Both the position numbers and the translations under genes were made by a program. Positions 16,001 through 22,318 of a stretch of 25,423 bases of DNA are shown one piece after another. The DNA lies in NCBI GenBank assembly GCA_011620505.1, contig WOZA01000072.1, forward strand, positions 1 through 25,423, given 5' to 3'. Each line of letters opens with the position of its first letter. Positions within the stretch are counted from its first letter, which is position 1. The notes below the pieces were generated by a model that was not told the DNA's origin, searched no databases, and was given only the letters and a program-made list of their open reading frames with translations. The DNA comes from Anaerolineaceae bacterium. GTDB taxonomy: Bacteria > Chloroflexota > Anaerolineae > Anaerolineales > Anaerolineaceae.

Positions 16001-16930
16001 CTATAACTTCTCAACTACCCGCAATTTCGCGCTGCGAGAACGCGGGTTGATCTCGACCTCCTCTGGTGATGCGGTGATCGGTTTGGAGGTCAATATCCGG
16101 ACGCTTGCTTGATGCCCGCAGGTGCAGACCGGCTGCTCGGGAGGGCAAATGCAGTCGCTGCTTTCGCGTTTGAAAGCCTGCTTCACCAGTCGGTCCTCCA
16201 AGGAGTGAAAACTGATGACCGCGAGGCGTCCGTATGGGTTTAAAAGTGCGATCAGGCGGGGTATCGCCTGTTCCACGGTCTTGAGTTCATCATTGACCGC
16301 AATTCGCAATGCTTGAAAGGTTCTGGTGGCGGGATCTTGCTTTTCTTTGCTTCTGCCGATCGCATTCCGCACAACCTCTGCCAATTCCCCCGTAGTCTTC
16401 AAGGGTCTGGCTTTGAGAATTGCCCTCGCGATGCGCCTGGAATAGCGTTCTTCGCCATAGCGCCAGATGATGTCCGCCAGGTCCGTTTCTTCCAGATTGT
16501 TCACCAAATCAGCGGCTGTCTGACCCTGGGTAGGGTCAAAGCGCATATCCAACAGACCGTCATGTCTGAAGGAGAAGCCGCGTTCGCTCTGGTCGAGCTG
16601 CATGGAGGACACGCCAAGGTCCATCACAATCCCGTCCACACCCTGCCAACCAATCATTTGCAGGATCTCAGCGCTTTGCAGGTAAGATGCTTGCATCACG
16701 TGCGCGCGATTGCCGAAGGGACTGAGGCGCTGCCTGGTGAGTTCGATTGCCAGGGGGTCGAGGTCCAGCGCGAGGAGTTCTCCGGATGGAGCGCTCTCGG
16801 TCAGGATGCCTTCAGAATGACCGCCAGCTCCGGCAGTGCAATCCAGGTAACGCTTCGGGCTCGAGGGAGCCAGATATTGAATTGTTTCTTTGTAAAGTAC
16901 AGGGCGGTGCGGGAAGGGGTCTTCGCTCAC
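16001..16930 (-). CDS. rsmH: 16S rRNA (cytosine-1402-N4)-methyltransferase RsmH
   Basis: SAM-dependent methyltransferase that modifies C1402 in the decoding centre of 16S rRNA; also known as MraW and routinely the second gene of dcw clusters. The 309-residue protein has PHRPVL (7-12), the SAM-binding loop LDCTAGAGGHSEG (29-41), MDLGVSSMQLD (103-113), the HSLEDR motif, and a Cys-rich segment (CICPPEQPVCTCG) near the C terminus. I chose the GTG at 16930 because GAGG sits 6 nt upstream; an in-frame TTG four codons earlier overlaps the mraZ stop and has its purine-rich tract too close. Length is normal. Confidence 0.96.
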   Translation of the reverse strand: MSEDPFPHRPVLYKETIQYLAPSSPKRYLDCTAGAGGHSEGILTESAPSGELLALDLDPLAIELTRQRLSPFGNRAHVMQASYLQSAEILQMIGWQGVDGIVMDLGVSSMQLDQSERGFSFRHDGLLDMRFDPTQGQTAADLVNNLEETDLADIIWRYGEERYSRRIARAILKARPLKTTGELAEVVRNAIGRSKEKQDPATRTFQALRIAVNDELKTVEQAIPRLIALLNPYGRLAVISFHSLEDRLVKQAFKRESSDCICPPEQPVCTCGHQASVRILTSKPITASPEEVEINPRSRSAKLRVVEKL

Positions 16931-16938
16931 CGTTTGCC

Positions 16939-17385
16939 TCAATTTCCTCTAGTGTTGATGTTGAACATCGCCCAGCGTTCAGCATTGGCTTTCGGGTCGC
17001 TGTTCGCGGTCTCTTCCGCATCCAACCGCTCAGGAGCCCAGATCTCAAAGCTGTCTCCAACGCCAATAATGACCACTTTTTCATCAATTCCGGCAAACTT
17101 CCGCAAGTGTGTCGGAATGAGAATACGTCCAGCAGTGTCATAAGTGAGTTCAGCAGAACCACCCAGGATTTCGCGGCGCAAGGAGCGCAGCTGGGGATCT
17201 GTGATGGAGATGCTGTTGATCGAGTCAGCGATAGTGTCGAACTTGTCTTTGGAATAAGCCATCAGGTTACCATCAAGGCCTTTTGTCACGCAGACAAGAT
17301 CGCCGACGGTTTGTTCCCTGTAGCTGGAGGGGACAGTCATCCGACCTTTCTTGTCAATATTGTGCTCAAACCTTCCATAAAACAT
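16939..17385 (-). CDS. mraZ: Transcriptional regulator MraZ
   Basis: DNA-binding protein of the SpoVT-AbrB-like fold with two tandem domains; MraZ proteins assemble into rings that bind direct repeats at their own dcw promoter. The 148-residue protein shows the paired motif DKKGRMTVPSSYR (11-23) and DTAGRILIPTHLR (83-95), the signature of each half. It is the first gene of the operon, with GGGAG about 10 nt before the ATG. Four 10-bp-spaced repeats matching the MraZ box type lie 64-100 nt upstream, on the promoter and early leader, so autoregulation of the whole cluster is likely. The Asp/Glu/Asn-containing tail (about 120-148) is unremarkable. Confidence 0.97.
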   Translation of the reverse strand: MFYGRFEHNIDKKGRMTVPSSYREQTVGDLVCVTKGLDGNLMAYSKDKFDTIADSINSISITDPQLRSLRREILGGSAELTYDTAGRILIPTHLRKFAGIDEKVVIIGVGDSFEIWAPERLDAEETANSDPKANAERWAMFNINTRGN

Positions 17386-17410
17386 TTGTTCTAATCTCCC
17401 TTTAATTGGC

Positions 17411-17434
17411 GAAGCGCCGGGTTACCAGCGCTTC
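17411..17434. promoter_or_regulatory. Hairpin in the mraZ 5' leader
   Basis: GAAGCGC at 17411-17417 pairs with GCGCTTC at 17428-17434; two more G-C pairs lie inside after one mismatch. On the minus strand it falls between the predicted start of transcription and the mraZ ribosome binding site, ending just before GCCAATTAAAGGGAG. It could tune initiation or mRNA stability. On the plus strand it is followed by a short T-rich stretch but no upstream plus-strand gene needs termination. Confidence 0.4.
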
Positions 17435-17448
17435 TTTTCAGTGTTGTG

Positions 17449-17485
17449 ACACTTTCTGACACTTTATGACAATCTTGCACACATT
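17449..17485 (-). promoter_or_regulatory. Tandem MraZ-box array (four repeats, 10-bp spacing)
   Basis: On the minus strand, AAAGTGT occurs at 17465-17459 and again at 17455-17449, separated by CAG. In the same 10-bp register AGATTGT (17475-17469, 5 of 7) and AATGTGT (17485-17479, 6 of 7) precede them. The AAAGTG[T/G] unit with 3-nt spacers is the MraZ recognition pattern described in Mollicutes. The array begins in the -10 hexamer and runs to about +28, so bound MraZ would be expected to block transcription of its own operon. Confidence 0.75.
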
Positions 17486-17511
17486 ATAGAACTGAAACCT
17501 ACAAAATGCAA
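17483..17511 (-). promoter_or_regulatory. Sigma70-type promoter of the dcw operon
   Basis: Read on the minus strand, TTGCAT (17511-17506) and TATAAT (17488-17483) are separated by exactly 17 nt, giving a near-consensus promoter. The predicted start of transcription is near 17476, leaving a leader of about 90 nt before mraZ. The only other minus-strand gaps above 15 nt in the cluster lack comparable elements, so this is likely the main promoter for all sixteen genes. Confidence 0.75.
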
Positions 17512-17796
17512 GGAATTGGGCACGTAATTTGCAAAGAACCATGGTTTTTTCTCTTTTCCAGGGGGTCACATCTGGATGTCAGATTCCACTGCGCGTAGCC
17601 ACTTAATTAGATGGTTTGTTAGGGGAGTAATTTTGCGATCATCAGCAGGGAAGTTTCGGTTTTACGCAAAGAATATGGGCAGTAATGTGTATAAGGTACA
17701 CTGTTTAATAGCTGTAAGAAATAGCTGACGCGATCCATGAGGAAATGGAGAGAACCTGCGTGCCTTTCCCCAAGCGGCTCACACTGCGATTTGCAT

Positions 17797-17802
17797 TATA
17801 AT
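17797..17802 (+). promoter_or_regulatory. -10 element giving a leaderless kinase mRNA
   Basis: A perfect TATAAT ends 8 nt before the A of the kinase ATG, so transcription from it would begin at or within 1-2 nt of the start codon. No Shine-Dalgarno sequence exists before that ATG. No good -35 hexamer is seen at 16-18 nt spacing, so an activator or another sigma factor may help. Confidence 0.5.
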
Positions 17803-17810
17803 CACGTCGT

Positions 17811-18974
17811 ATGACGACTACGCTGGGCATATTGAATGACCGCTACCAACTTGAACAAACGCTGGGCACAGGCGGTATGGCTATTGTTTACAAAGCCAAA
17901 GACCTGATGCTCGAGCGCTATGTGGCGGTTAAAGCCCTGCGCGAAGATTTTTCACAAGACGTTGCCTTCCGCGAACGCTTCCGCCAGGAAGCCAAGGCAG
18001 CGGCAAACCTCTCCCATCCAAATATTGTCACCGTGCACGACTTCGGTCTCGATCAAAAGCACCTTTTCATCGTGATGGAATACATGCCCGGTACCGACTT
18101 GAAAACCCTCATCAAGCAAAAAGAGCGTTTCAGCGTCAGCGAGGCGCTGGAACTGATGATCCAGGCTTGTAGCGGGGTGGGTTATGCCCACCGGGCGGGA
18201 TTGGTGCACTGCGATATCAAGCCCCACAACATGCTCGTCACCCCGGAAGGACGCCTGAAAGTGACTGATTTTGGGATCGCACGCGCCTTATCGACCATTT
18301 CTCCCGATGAACGCAGCGAGGTCGTTTGGGGTTCACCGCACTACTTCTCTCCCGAGCAGGCCAGTGGGCTGCCGCCTTCTCCGGCTTCGGACGTTTATTC
18401 CCTGGGTGTCATCCTGTACGAAATGCTGGCTGGGAGATTGCCATTCATAGCCTCTGACTCTGCCGAACTTGCGCGTATGCATCGCGAGGATCTTCCTGTA
18501 GCGCCCCGTTATTTCAACACCAGCATCCCGGCGAAACTGGAGGAGATCATTCTCAAGGTACTCTCCAAGGAGCCTTCCGCCCGCTATCGGACGGCCGATC
18601 AGCTCGGAAGGTTGCTGATGGGCTTGTATGAAACAGAACGCTCAGTGCCGTTCCCGAATGAGAATCTACAGCAACTGCCAAAGCTGGAACAGGTGCGGCC
18701 AAACCCTGTGCCTGTCGCTGAACCTCCAGCTCGTACCCCCACGCCGGTCCCAGCCAAAGCATTTACTCCACCTGAGCCAGAAAAGACTCCTCCAAGAGGG
18801 GTTATTTCTTCGCAACCAAGCCCTTTGCAAACGAGGATTCCGGAAAGCGCTCTCGAGGAGCGAGCAAAATCGCCGATCGATTGGAAGACCTGGTCATTGG
18901 GCTTGCTGGCTGCGGCGCTGCTGTTGGGATTGATTCCTTTCTGGTTTTATATCTACTTATTGCTCAAACCCTGA
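17811..18974 (+). CDS. Tail-anchored Ser/Thr protein kinase (Hanks type)
   Basis: Eukaryotic-like protein kinase of 387 residues. The catalytic domain (about 12-275) has the glycine loop GTGGMAIVY (19-27), Lys 41, Glu 60, the catalytic loop HCDIKPHN (133-140; Asp 135, Asn 140), DFG (153-155) and the SPHYFSPEQ activation-segment motif (175-183). The Cys in HCD replaces the usual Arg, making it a non-RD kinase, which is often less dependent on activation-loop phosphorylation. A Pro-rich linker (about 290-350) leads to a single membrane helix (about 360-383) only four residues from the C terminus. There is therefore no extracellular PASTA or other sensor domain. It diverges from mraZ and overlaps rpe by one base. 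Substrates are unknown; the dcw neighbours are tempting candidates but nothing in the sequence proves it. Confidence 0.93.
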   Translation: MTTTLGILNDRYQLEQTLGTGGMAIVYKAKDLMLERYVAVKALREDFSQDVAFRERFRQEAKAAANLSHPNIVTVHDFGLDQKHLFIVMEYMPGTDLKTLIKQKERFSVSEALELMIQACSGVGYAHRAGLVHCDIKPHNMLVTPEGRLKVTDFGIARALSTISPDERSEVVWGSPHYFSPEQASGLPPSPASDVYSLGVILYEMLAGRLPFIASDSAELARMHREDLPVAPRYFNTSIPAKLEEIILKVLSKEPSARYRTADQLGRLLMGLYETERSVPFPNENLQQLPKLEQVRPNPVPVAEPPARTPTPVPAKAFTPPEPEKTPPRGVISSQPSPLQTRIPESALEERAKSPIDWKTWSLGLLAAALLLGLIPFWFYIYLLLKP

Positions 18975-19645
18975 TGCGAGGTGCCGTGGCTGCTCTGATT
19001 TCGCCTTCGATTCTTTCTGCTGACCTGACCCGACTGGGTGAGGAATTGCAAGCCTGTGAAGCGGCTGGCGCGGATGCCATCCACATTGATGTTATGGATG
19101 GAAGGTTTGTGCCAAATATTACTTTTGGACCGGATATTGTCGCAGCTTGTAAGAAGGTGACTTCACTGCCTTTAGACGTGCATCTGATGATCGTCGAGCC
19201 CGAAAAGCACCTGGAAGCTTTTGCTAATGCCGGCGCGGACTTTCTGACGGTGCACTACGAAACCTGCCCACATATCCACCGCACACTGCAAACCATCCGT
19301 GAACTCGGTGTAAACCCCGGTCTGACTTTCAATCCAGGTACGCCTGTGGAACCGCTGGAACTGCTGGCAGATATGGTGGAATTGGTGCTGATCATGTCCG
19401 TTAATCCTGGCTTCGGCGGTCAGAGCTTCATTCCGCAGGCGATCGGAAAAATCAGGCAGACCCGCGCGATACTGGACGCACATAAATCCAGAGCGATTGT
19501 CCAGGTGGACGGCGGCATCACTGCTGCTACGATCCGCGCCACTTATGACGCTGGAGCAAGAAACTTTGTGGCTGGTACAGCGGTTTTCAAACATCATGAA
19601 GGTATTGCGGGTGGGGTGCGTGCCTTACGAGAGGCACTGAATTAA
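18974..19645 (+). CDS. rpe: Ribulose-phosphate 3-epimerase
   Basis: TIM-barrel enzyme interconverting ribulose 5-phosphate and xylulose 5-phosphate in the pentose phosphate pathway. The 223 residues show SPSILSADL (10-18), HIDVMDGRFVPNITFG (37-52), HLMIVEPE (70-77), MSVNPGFGGQSFI (141-153) and VDGGI (178-182), which hold the metal ligands, catalytic Asp pair and phosphate-binding loop. ATG at 18974 shares its A with the kinase stop codon (TGATG); there is no separate ribosome binding site, so translation is likely coupled. A longer frame from 18881 lies inside the kinase gene and adds unrelated residues. A kinase-rpe pairing recurs in several bacterial groups next to rpmB. Confidence 0.96.
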   Translation: MRGAVAALISPSILSADLTRLGEELQACEAAGADAIHIDVMDGRFVPNITFGPDIVAACKKVTSLPLDVHLMIVEPEKHLEAFANAGADFLTVHYETCPHIHRTLQTIRELGVNPGLTFNPGTPVEPLELLADMVELVLIMSVNPGFGGQSFIPQAIGKIRQTRAILDAHKSRAIVQVDGGITAATIRATYDAGARNFVAGTAVFKHHEGIAGGVRALREALN

Positions 19646-19650
19646 AATCA

Positions 19651-19674
19651 AAAAAGCCGCAAACGCGACTTTTT
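19651..19674. terminator. Bidirectional terminator between rpe and rpmB
   Basis: AAAAAGCCGC (19651-19660) and GCGACTTTTT (19665-19674) form a 10-bp stem with one mismatch and a 4-nt loop, flanked by A-runs on one side and T-runs on the other. On the minus strand the mismatch becomes a G-U pair and the T-tract is longer, so it should work best for rpmB, but it also ends rpe transcription only 5 nt past its stop codon. Confidence 0.8.
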
Positions 19675-19695
19675 GATCGTTTGTGGGTTAACAAA

Positions 19696-19881
19696 CTAGT
19701 TGTAATTTTTGGTCAAAGTTTTGATGCAGCGTGCGCAAAGAACTTTACGAACTTTTCTGCCATTCTCCATCACAGTAACGCTCTGAAGATTGGGCAGGAA
19801 TTTACGCCGGGTTGCCACCAGCGAGTGACTGCGATTATGACCGAAAGTTGTGGTTTTACCACATTGACTGCACTTTGCCAT
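19696..19881 (-). CDS. rpmB: Large ribosomal subunit protein bL28 (zinc-binding type)
   Basis: Ribosomal protein of 61 residues. It has the bL28 core with FGHNRSHSLVATRRKFLPNLQ (13-33), continuing into a strand-rich VTVMENGRKVRKVLC. Two Cys pairs, CSQC (4-7) and CARC (49-52), form the four-cysteine zinc site of the C+ form. AGAGGT lies 6-7 nt before the ATG. The gene runs opposite to its neighbours, convergent with rpe and divergent from asp23, and has its own promoter and terminator. Confidence 0.97.
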   Translation of the reverse strand: MAKCSQCGKTTTFGHNRSHSLVATRRKFLPNLQSVTVMENGRKVRKVLCARCIKTLTKNYN

Positions 19882-19898
19882 CTTGTTACCTCTTTTGC

Positions 19899-19927
19899 AT
19901 TATAATTTCAGGCTGCATGTGTGCTAA
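19899..19927 (-). promoter_or_regulatory. Promoter of rpmB
   Basis: On the minus strand TTAGCA (19927-19922) and a perfect TATAAT (19904-19899) are 17 nt apart. Transcription would start near 19892, about 11 nt before the ATG, with AGAGGT inside that short leader. The -35 region overlaps that of the divergent asp23 promoter. Confidence 0.6.
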
Positions 19928-19953
19928 TTTCTACACACGCAAGAAATTATAAT
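19925..19953 (+). promoter_or_regulatory. Promoter of the asp23-dak operon
   Basis: A perfect TATAAT at 19948-19953 with the flank GAAAT-TATAAT-AC, mirrored by the rpmB -10 region. The -35 (TAATTT at 17-nt spacing) is poor. The leader to asp23 would be about 46 nt. Confidence 0.45.
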
Positions 19954-20005
19954 ACCAGAGAACAAGGAAAGAATCAAGTAATTTTAGCGGAGAAAGAGGA
20001 TTTCT

Positions 20006-20362
20006 ATGACAACTCAAAGTAATAAACAGGGCAGCGTCTACATCCTCCCGCAGGCAATCAAGACGGTTGCCCGCAATGCTGCCTTGCAATCCTATGGCGT
20101 GATCAGTTTGGCGCCTGCGAATCCTGCCGAGACAGTCTCACGCTTCTTCAAGAAAGAGGCTGATGTGGGCATTTTGGTCAATGCGGAGGAGGACGGGGTT
20201 TCACTCGAGCTTAATCTGATCGTCGAATACGGACTTCGCATCAAATCGGTAGCGGATTCGGTTGCAGAAAGTGTCAAATATAGTGTCGAGAAAACCATGG
20301 GTATTCCGGTCAAACGGGTAGATGTCCATGTCAGGGGCTTAAGAATAAGTAACCCAGACTAA
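20006..20362 (+). CDS. Asp23/Gls24 family envelope stress-response protein
   Basis: Small cytoplasmic protein of 118 residues of the Asp23 (DUF322) family, known in Gram-positive bacteria as an abundant membrane-associated protein linked to alkaline and envelope stress. It shows the family's opening (GSVYILPQAIKTVARNAAL), the central VSLELNLIVEYG strand and the ending VDVHVRGLRI. No signal peptide or membrane helix is present. GAGG lies 7 nt before the ATG. The following gene starts 20 nt downstream. The order rpmB/asp23/dak/recG matches the well-known Firmicutes arrangement (rpmB, yloU, yloV, recG), which supports the call. Confidence 0.9.
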   Translation: MTTQSNKQGSVYILPQAIKTVARNAALQSYGVISLAPANPAETVSRFFKKEADVGILVNAEEDGVSLELNLIVEYGLRIKSVADSVAESVKYSVEKTMGIPVKRVDVHVRGLRISNPD

Positions 20363-20382
20363 TAAATATTTATAGGTGCTGA

Positions 20383-22065
20383 ATGAATGATATATATCGA
20401 ACCCTGCCTGATGAGGCTGAACGCCACCGGCTGCTGCAGTCTCCCCTCAACGGCGATGGGCTTATGCTACTCTTTGAAGCTGGTCTGCTCTGGTTGACGA
20501 CCAACCAGCAGTATGTCAACTCTTTAAACGTCTTTCCGGTGCCAGATGGTGACACCGGTACCAACATGGTCCTCACCATGCAGGCAGCCTTTGCTGAAGC
20601 CGATCAGAATCGCTCGATGAATGTAGGTGTAATTGGTCGTCATTTTGCCCAAGGCGCCCTGATGGGAGCCAGAGGTAACAGCGGCGTCATCCTTTCGCAG
20701 ATCTGGCGCGGTTTCTCGCGCGCGCTCGACCATTACGAAACGATGGATACCGGTTTGCTGATGCGCGCCATGCAGGAAGGTCGAAACACTGCCTATAAAG
20801 GCGTGGTGCGTCCTGTGGAAGGCACGATCCTGACGGTTATGAAGGACATGACCGCCGCGGCAGAGAAAGCTCTCAAGGAAAACACCAGCCTCAGCCAAAT
20901 GCTTGTGGCGATTGTGGCTGCTGGTGATGAGAGTGTGAAACATACCCCTGAATTGCTGCCTATCCTAAAGCAAGCCGGCGTGGTGGACTCGGGCGGCATG
21001 GGTCTGTTTTACATCTTTGAAGGTATGCTGCGAATGCTGCAGGGGCTCTCCCTGGACGCCTCCGGTGTGGTCCTGCGCCCACTGGCGGAGCTCGATTTGA
21101 GCCATGCCATGGAGGAGGTTGAAGAAGGACAGGATTATGAAGTTGTGATCGACTTCGCTCCCAATGGCAACTTCAATTTGGAAAACTACTATAACGGATT
21201 GAGCGGGATCGGAACCAGTATTCAGGTGGGTGAGGGTGATGGGATTTACCGTATGCACATCCACACTGCCCTGGATAAACGCTATGAGCCGATTGCTTAC
21301 ACCGAAAGCATCGGCGCGGTCAAGAAAATCATGATGGAAAACCTCCAGGAGCAAATGAATGGCCATGCCAAGGACGAAAACAAACTACCATTGGCAACGG
21401 TGAACCCCGGCGAGGTGGCAGTCGTGGCAGTTTCTCCAGGAGAGGGACTCTCTCGCATCTTTGCCAGCCTTGGAGTCGCAGCCATAGTACAGGGCGGACA
21501 GACCATGAACCCCAGCGTCAAAGAGCTGGTTGCAGCCTTTGAGAACCTGCCAACAGATAAAATCATTATTTTACCGAACAACAAGAACATCTTCCTGGCT
21601 GCACAGAACGCTGCCAAGGTGAGCGCCAAAAAAATCGCTGTTATTCCCACCCGCAATGCTCCCCAGGGCTTTGCAGCCATGTTGCGCCTGATCCCGGACG
21701 GCACTCTTGAGGAAAATGAAGCTTCGATGCTCGAGGCGATTACCGAGGTGCATACCGGCGAAATCACCATAGCGACGCGCTCGGTGGAAATCGAAGGCGT
21801 GGAAGTGGAAAAAGGCCAGGTGATTGCATTGTATGATGGCAAACTGGTATCATCCGCGGCGACGATCGAAGGAGCAATAGACGCTTTATTCCAGCAGGCG
21901 AACCTTGATGCTATTGAGCGCATCACCTTCTTCTATGGGGAAGGAATAACCCAGCAACAGGTCAACAAACTCGGCGATCATGTTCGTGAAAAATATCCGG
22001 ACAAAGATCTCGAAATTCACGAAGGCGGTCAACCGCATTACCAGTTGATCATCGCATTTGAATAA
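20383..22065 (+). CDS. DAK-domain fatty-acid kinase FakA/YloV-like protein
   Basis: Cytoplasmic protein of 560 residues. The N-terminal DhaL-type ATP-binding domain (about 26-225) has FPVPDGDTGTNM (51-62), with Asp residues that bind Mg-ATP, and GARGNSGVILSQ (95-106). The middle (about 265-345) and C-terminal DegV-like parts (about 350-560, with GGQTMNPS and LPNNKNIFLAA) match the YloV/FakA layout. FakA phosphorylates fatty acids bound to FakB so that they enter phospholipid synthesis; no fakB lies in this window. AGGTG precedes the ATG. It follows asp23 by 20 nt in one operon and is closed by a strong terminator. Substrate is inferred from the family only. Confidence 0.9.
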   Translation: MNDIYRTLPDEAERHRLLQSPLNGDGLMLLFEAGLLWLTTNQQYVNSLNVFPVPDGDTGTNMVLTMQAAFAEADQNRSMNVGVIGRHFAQGALMGARGNSGVILSQIWRGFSRALDHYETMDTGLLMRAMQEGRNTAYKGVVRPVEGTILTVMKDMTAAAEKALKENTSLSQMLVAIVAAGDESVKHTPELLPILKQAGVVDSGGMGLFYIFEGMLRMLQGLSLDASGVVLRPLAELDLSHAMEEVEEGQDYEVVIDFAPNGNFNLENYYNGLSGIGTSIQVGEGDGIYRMHIHTALDKRYEPIAYTESIGAVKKIMMENLQEQMNGHAKDENKLPLATVNPGEVAVVAVSPGEGLSRIFASLGVAAIVQGGQTMNPSVKELVAAFENLPTDKIIILPNNKNIFLAAQNAAKVSAKKIAVIPTRNAPQGFAAMLRLIPDGTLEENEASMLEAITEVHTGEITIATRSVEIEGVEVEKGQVIALYDGKLVSSAATIEGAIDALFQQANLDAIERITFFYGEGITQQQVNKLGDHVREKYPDKDLEIHEGGQPHYQLIIAFE

Positions 22066-22083
22066 AAATTGCAGGGAATACAG

Positions 22084-22110
22084 AAACGGTCGCAAGACTG
22101 TTTTTGTTTT
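22084..22110 (+). terminator. Rho-independent terminator after dak
   Basis: AAACGGTC (22084-22091) pairs with GACTGTTT (22096-22103), eight pairs including one G-U, closed by a GCAA tetraloop of the stable GNRA type. The T-rich tract TTTTTGTTTT spans 22101-22110. It lies 19 nt past the dak stop codon. Confidence 0.9.
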
Positions 22111-22159
22111 CTTTGGCAGTCAATTCCAAAAAGGTTTGCAAGAAAACGTTGGTAGCATT

Positions 22160-22188
22160 TTAAAATTAAGTGCAACTGCGTGTAGAAT
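22160..22188 (+). promoter_or_regulatory. Possible recG promoter
   Basis: In the 208 nt between the dak terminator and recG, TTAAAA (22160-22165) and TAGAAT (22183-22188) are 17 nt apart, 4 of 6 and 5 of 6 against consensus. Transcription would start near 22195, leaving a leader of about 124 nt in which I see no clear riboswitch or hairpin. A promoter must lie here because of the terminator, but this exact choice is uncertain. Confidence 0.3.
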
Positions 22189-22318
22189 ATTCCATAAACT
22201 TGCTTCTTCGGGGTTGTTTTGCTAAAAAAGGTGGGCGGTTGGTTAGGATCTTGCGGACCAGAGTTGTAGGAAAATGGTCTTAAATCGATTATGATTAGGC
22301 AAGGAAAATGGTTCTGGG

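Larger units (their letters stand above)
17386..17810. other. 425-bp divergent intergenic region between mraZ and the kinase gene
   Basis: No credible coding frame lies here. The left part holds the mraZ leader, hairpin, MraZ-type repeats and promoter. The right end has a TATAAT directly before the kinase start codon. Between them I see a perfect palindrome AACCATGGTT at 17537-17546 and a small inverted repeat GTGTA-N5-TACAC at 17687-17701, either of which could be a regulator site, though neither can be assigned. The rest holds nothing I recognise. Confidence 0.6.

Noticed and set aside
16313..17143. 276-codon plus-strand open frame opposite rsmH and mraZ
   Set aside because: It crosses the junction of two well-supported genes on the other strand and its peptide resembles nothing known.
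17687..17701. GTGTA-N5-TACAC as an operator for the kinase gene
   Set aside because: Only 5 bp per arm and single occurrence; such a repeat is expected by chance often enough that I do not claim it.
18881..18973. Longer rpe start inside the kinase gene
   Set aside because: The extra residues are an out-of-frame reading of the kinase membrane helix; the TGATG junction gives the normal Rpe N-terminus.
21297..21926. 209-codon minus-strand open frame inside the dak gene
   Set aside because: Antisense shadow of a conserved gene, with no independent support.
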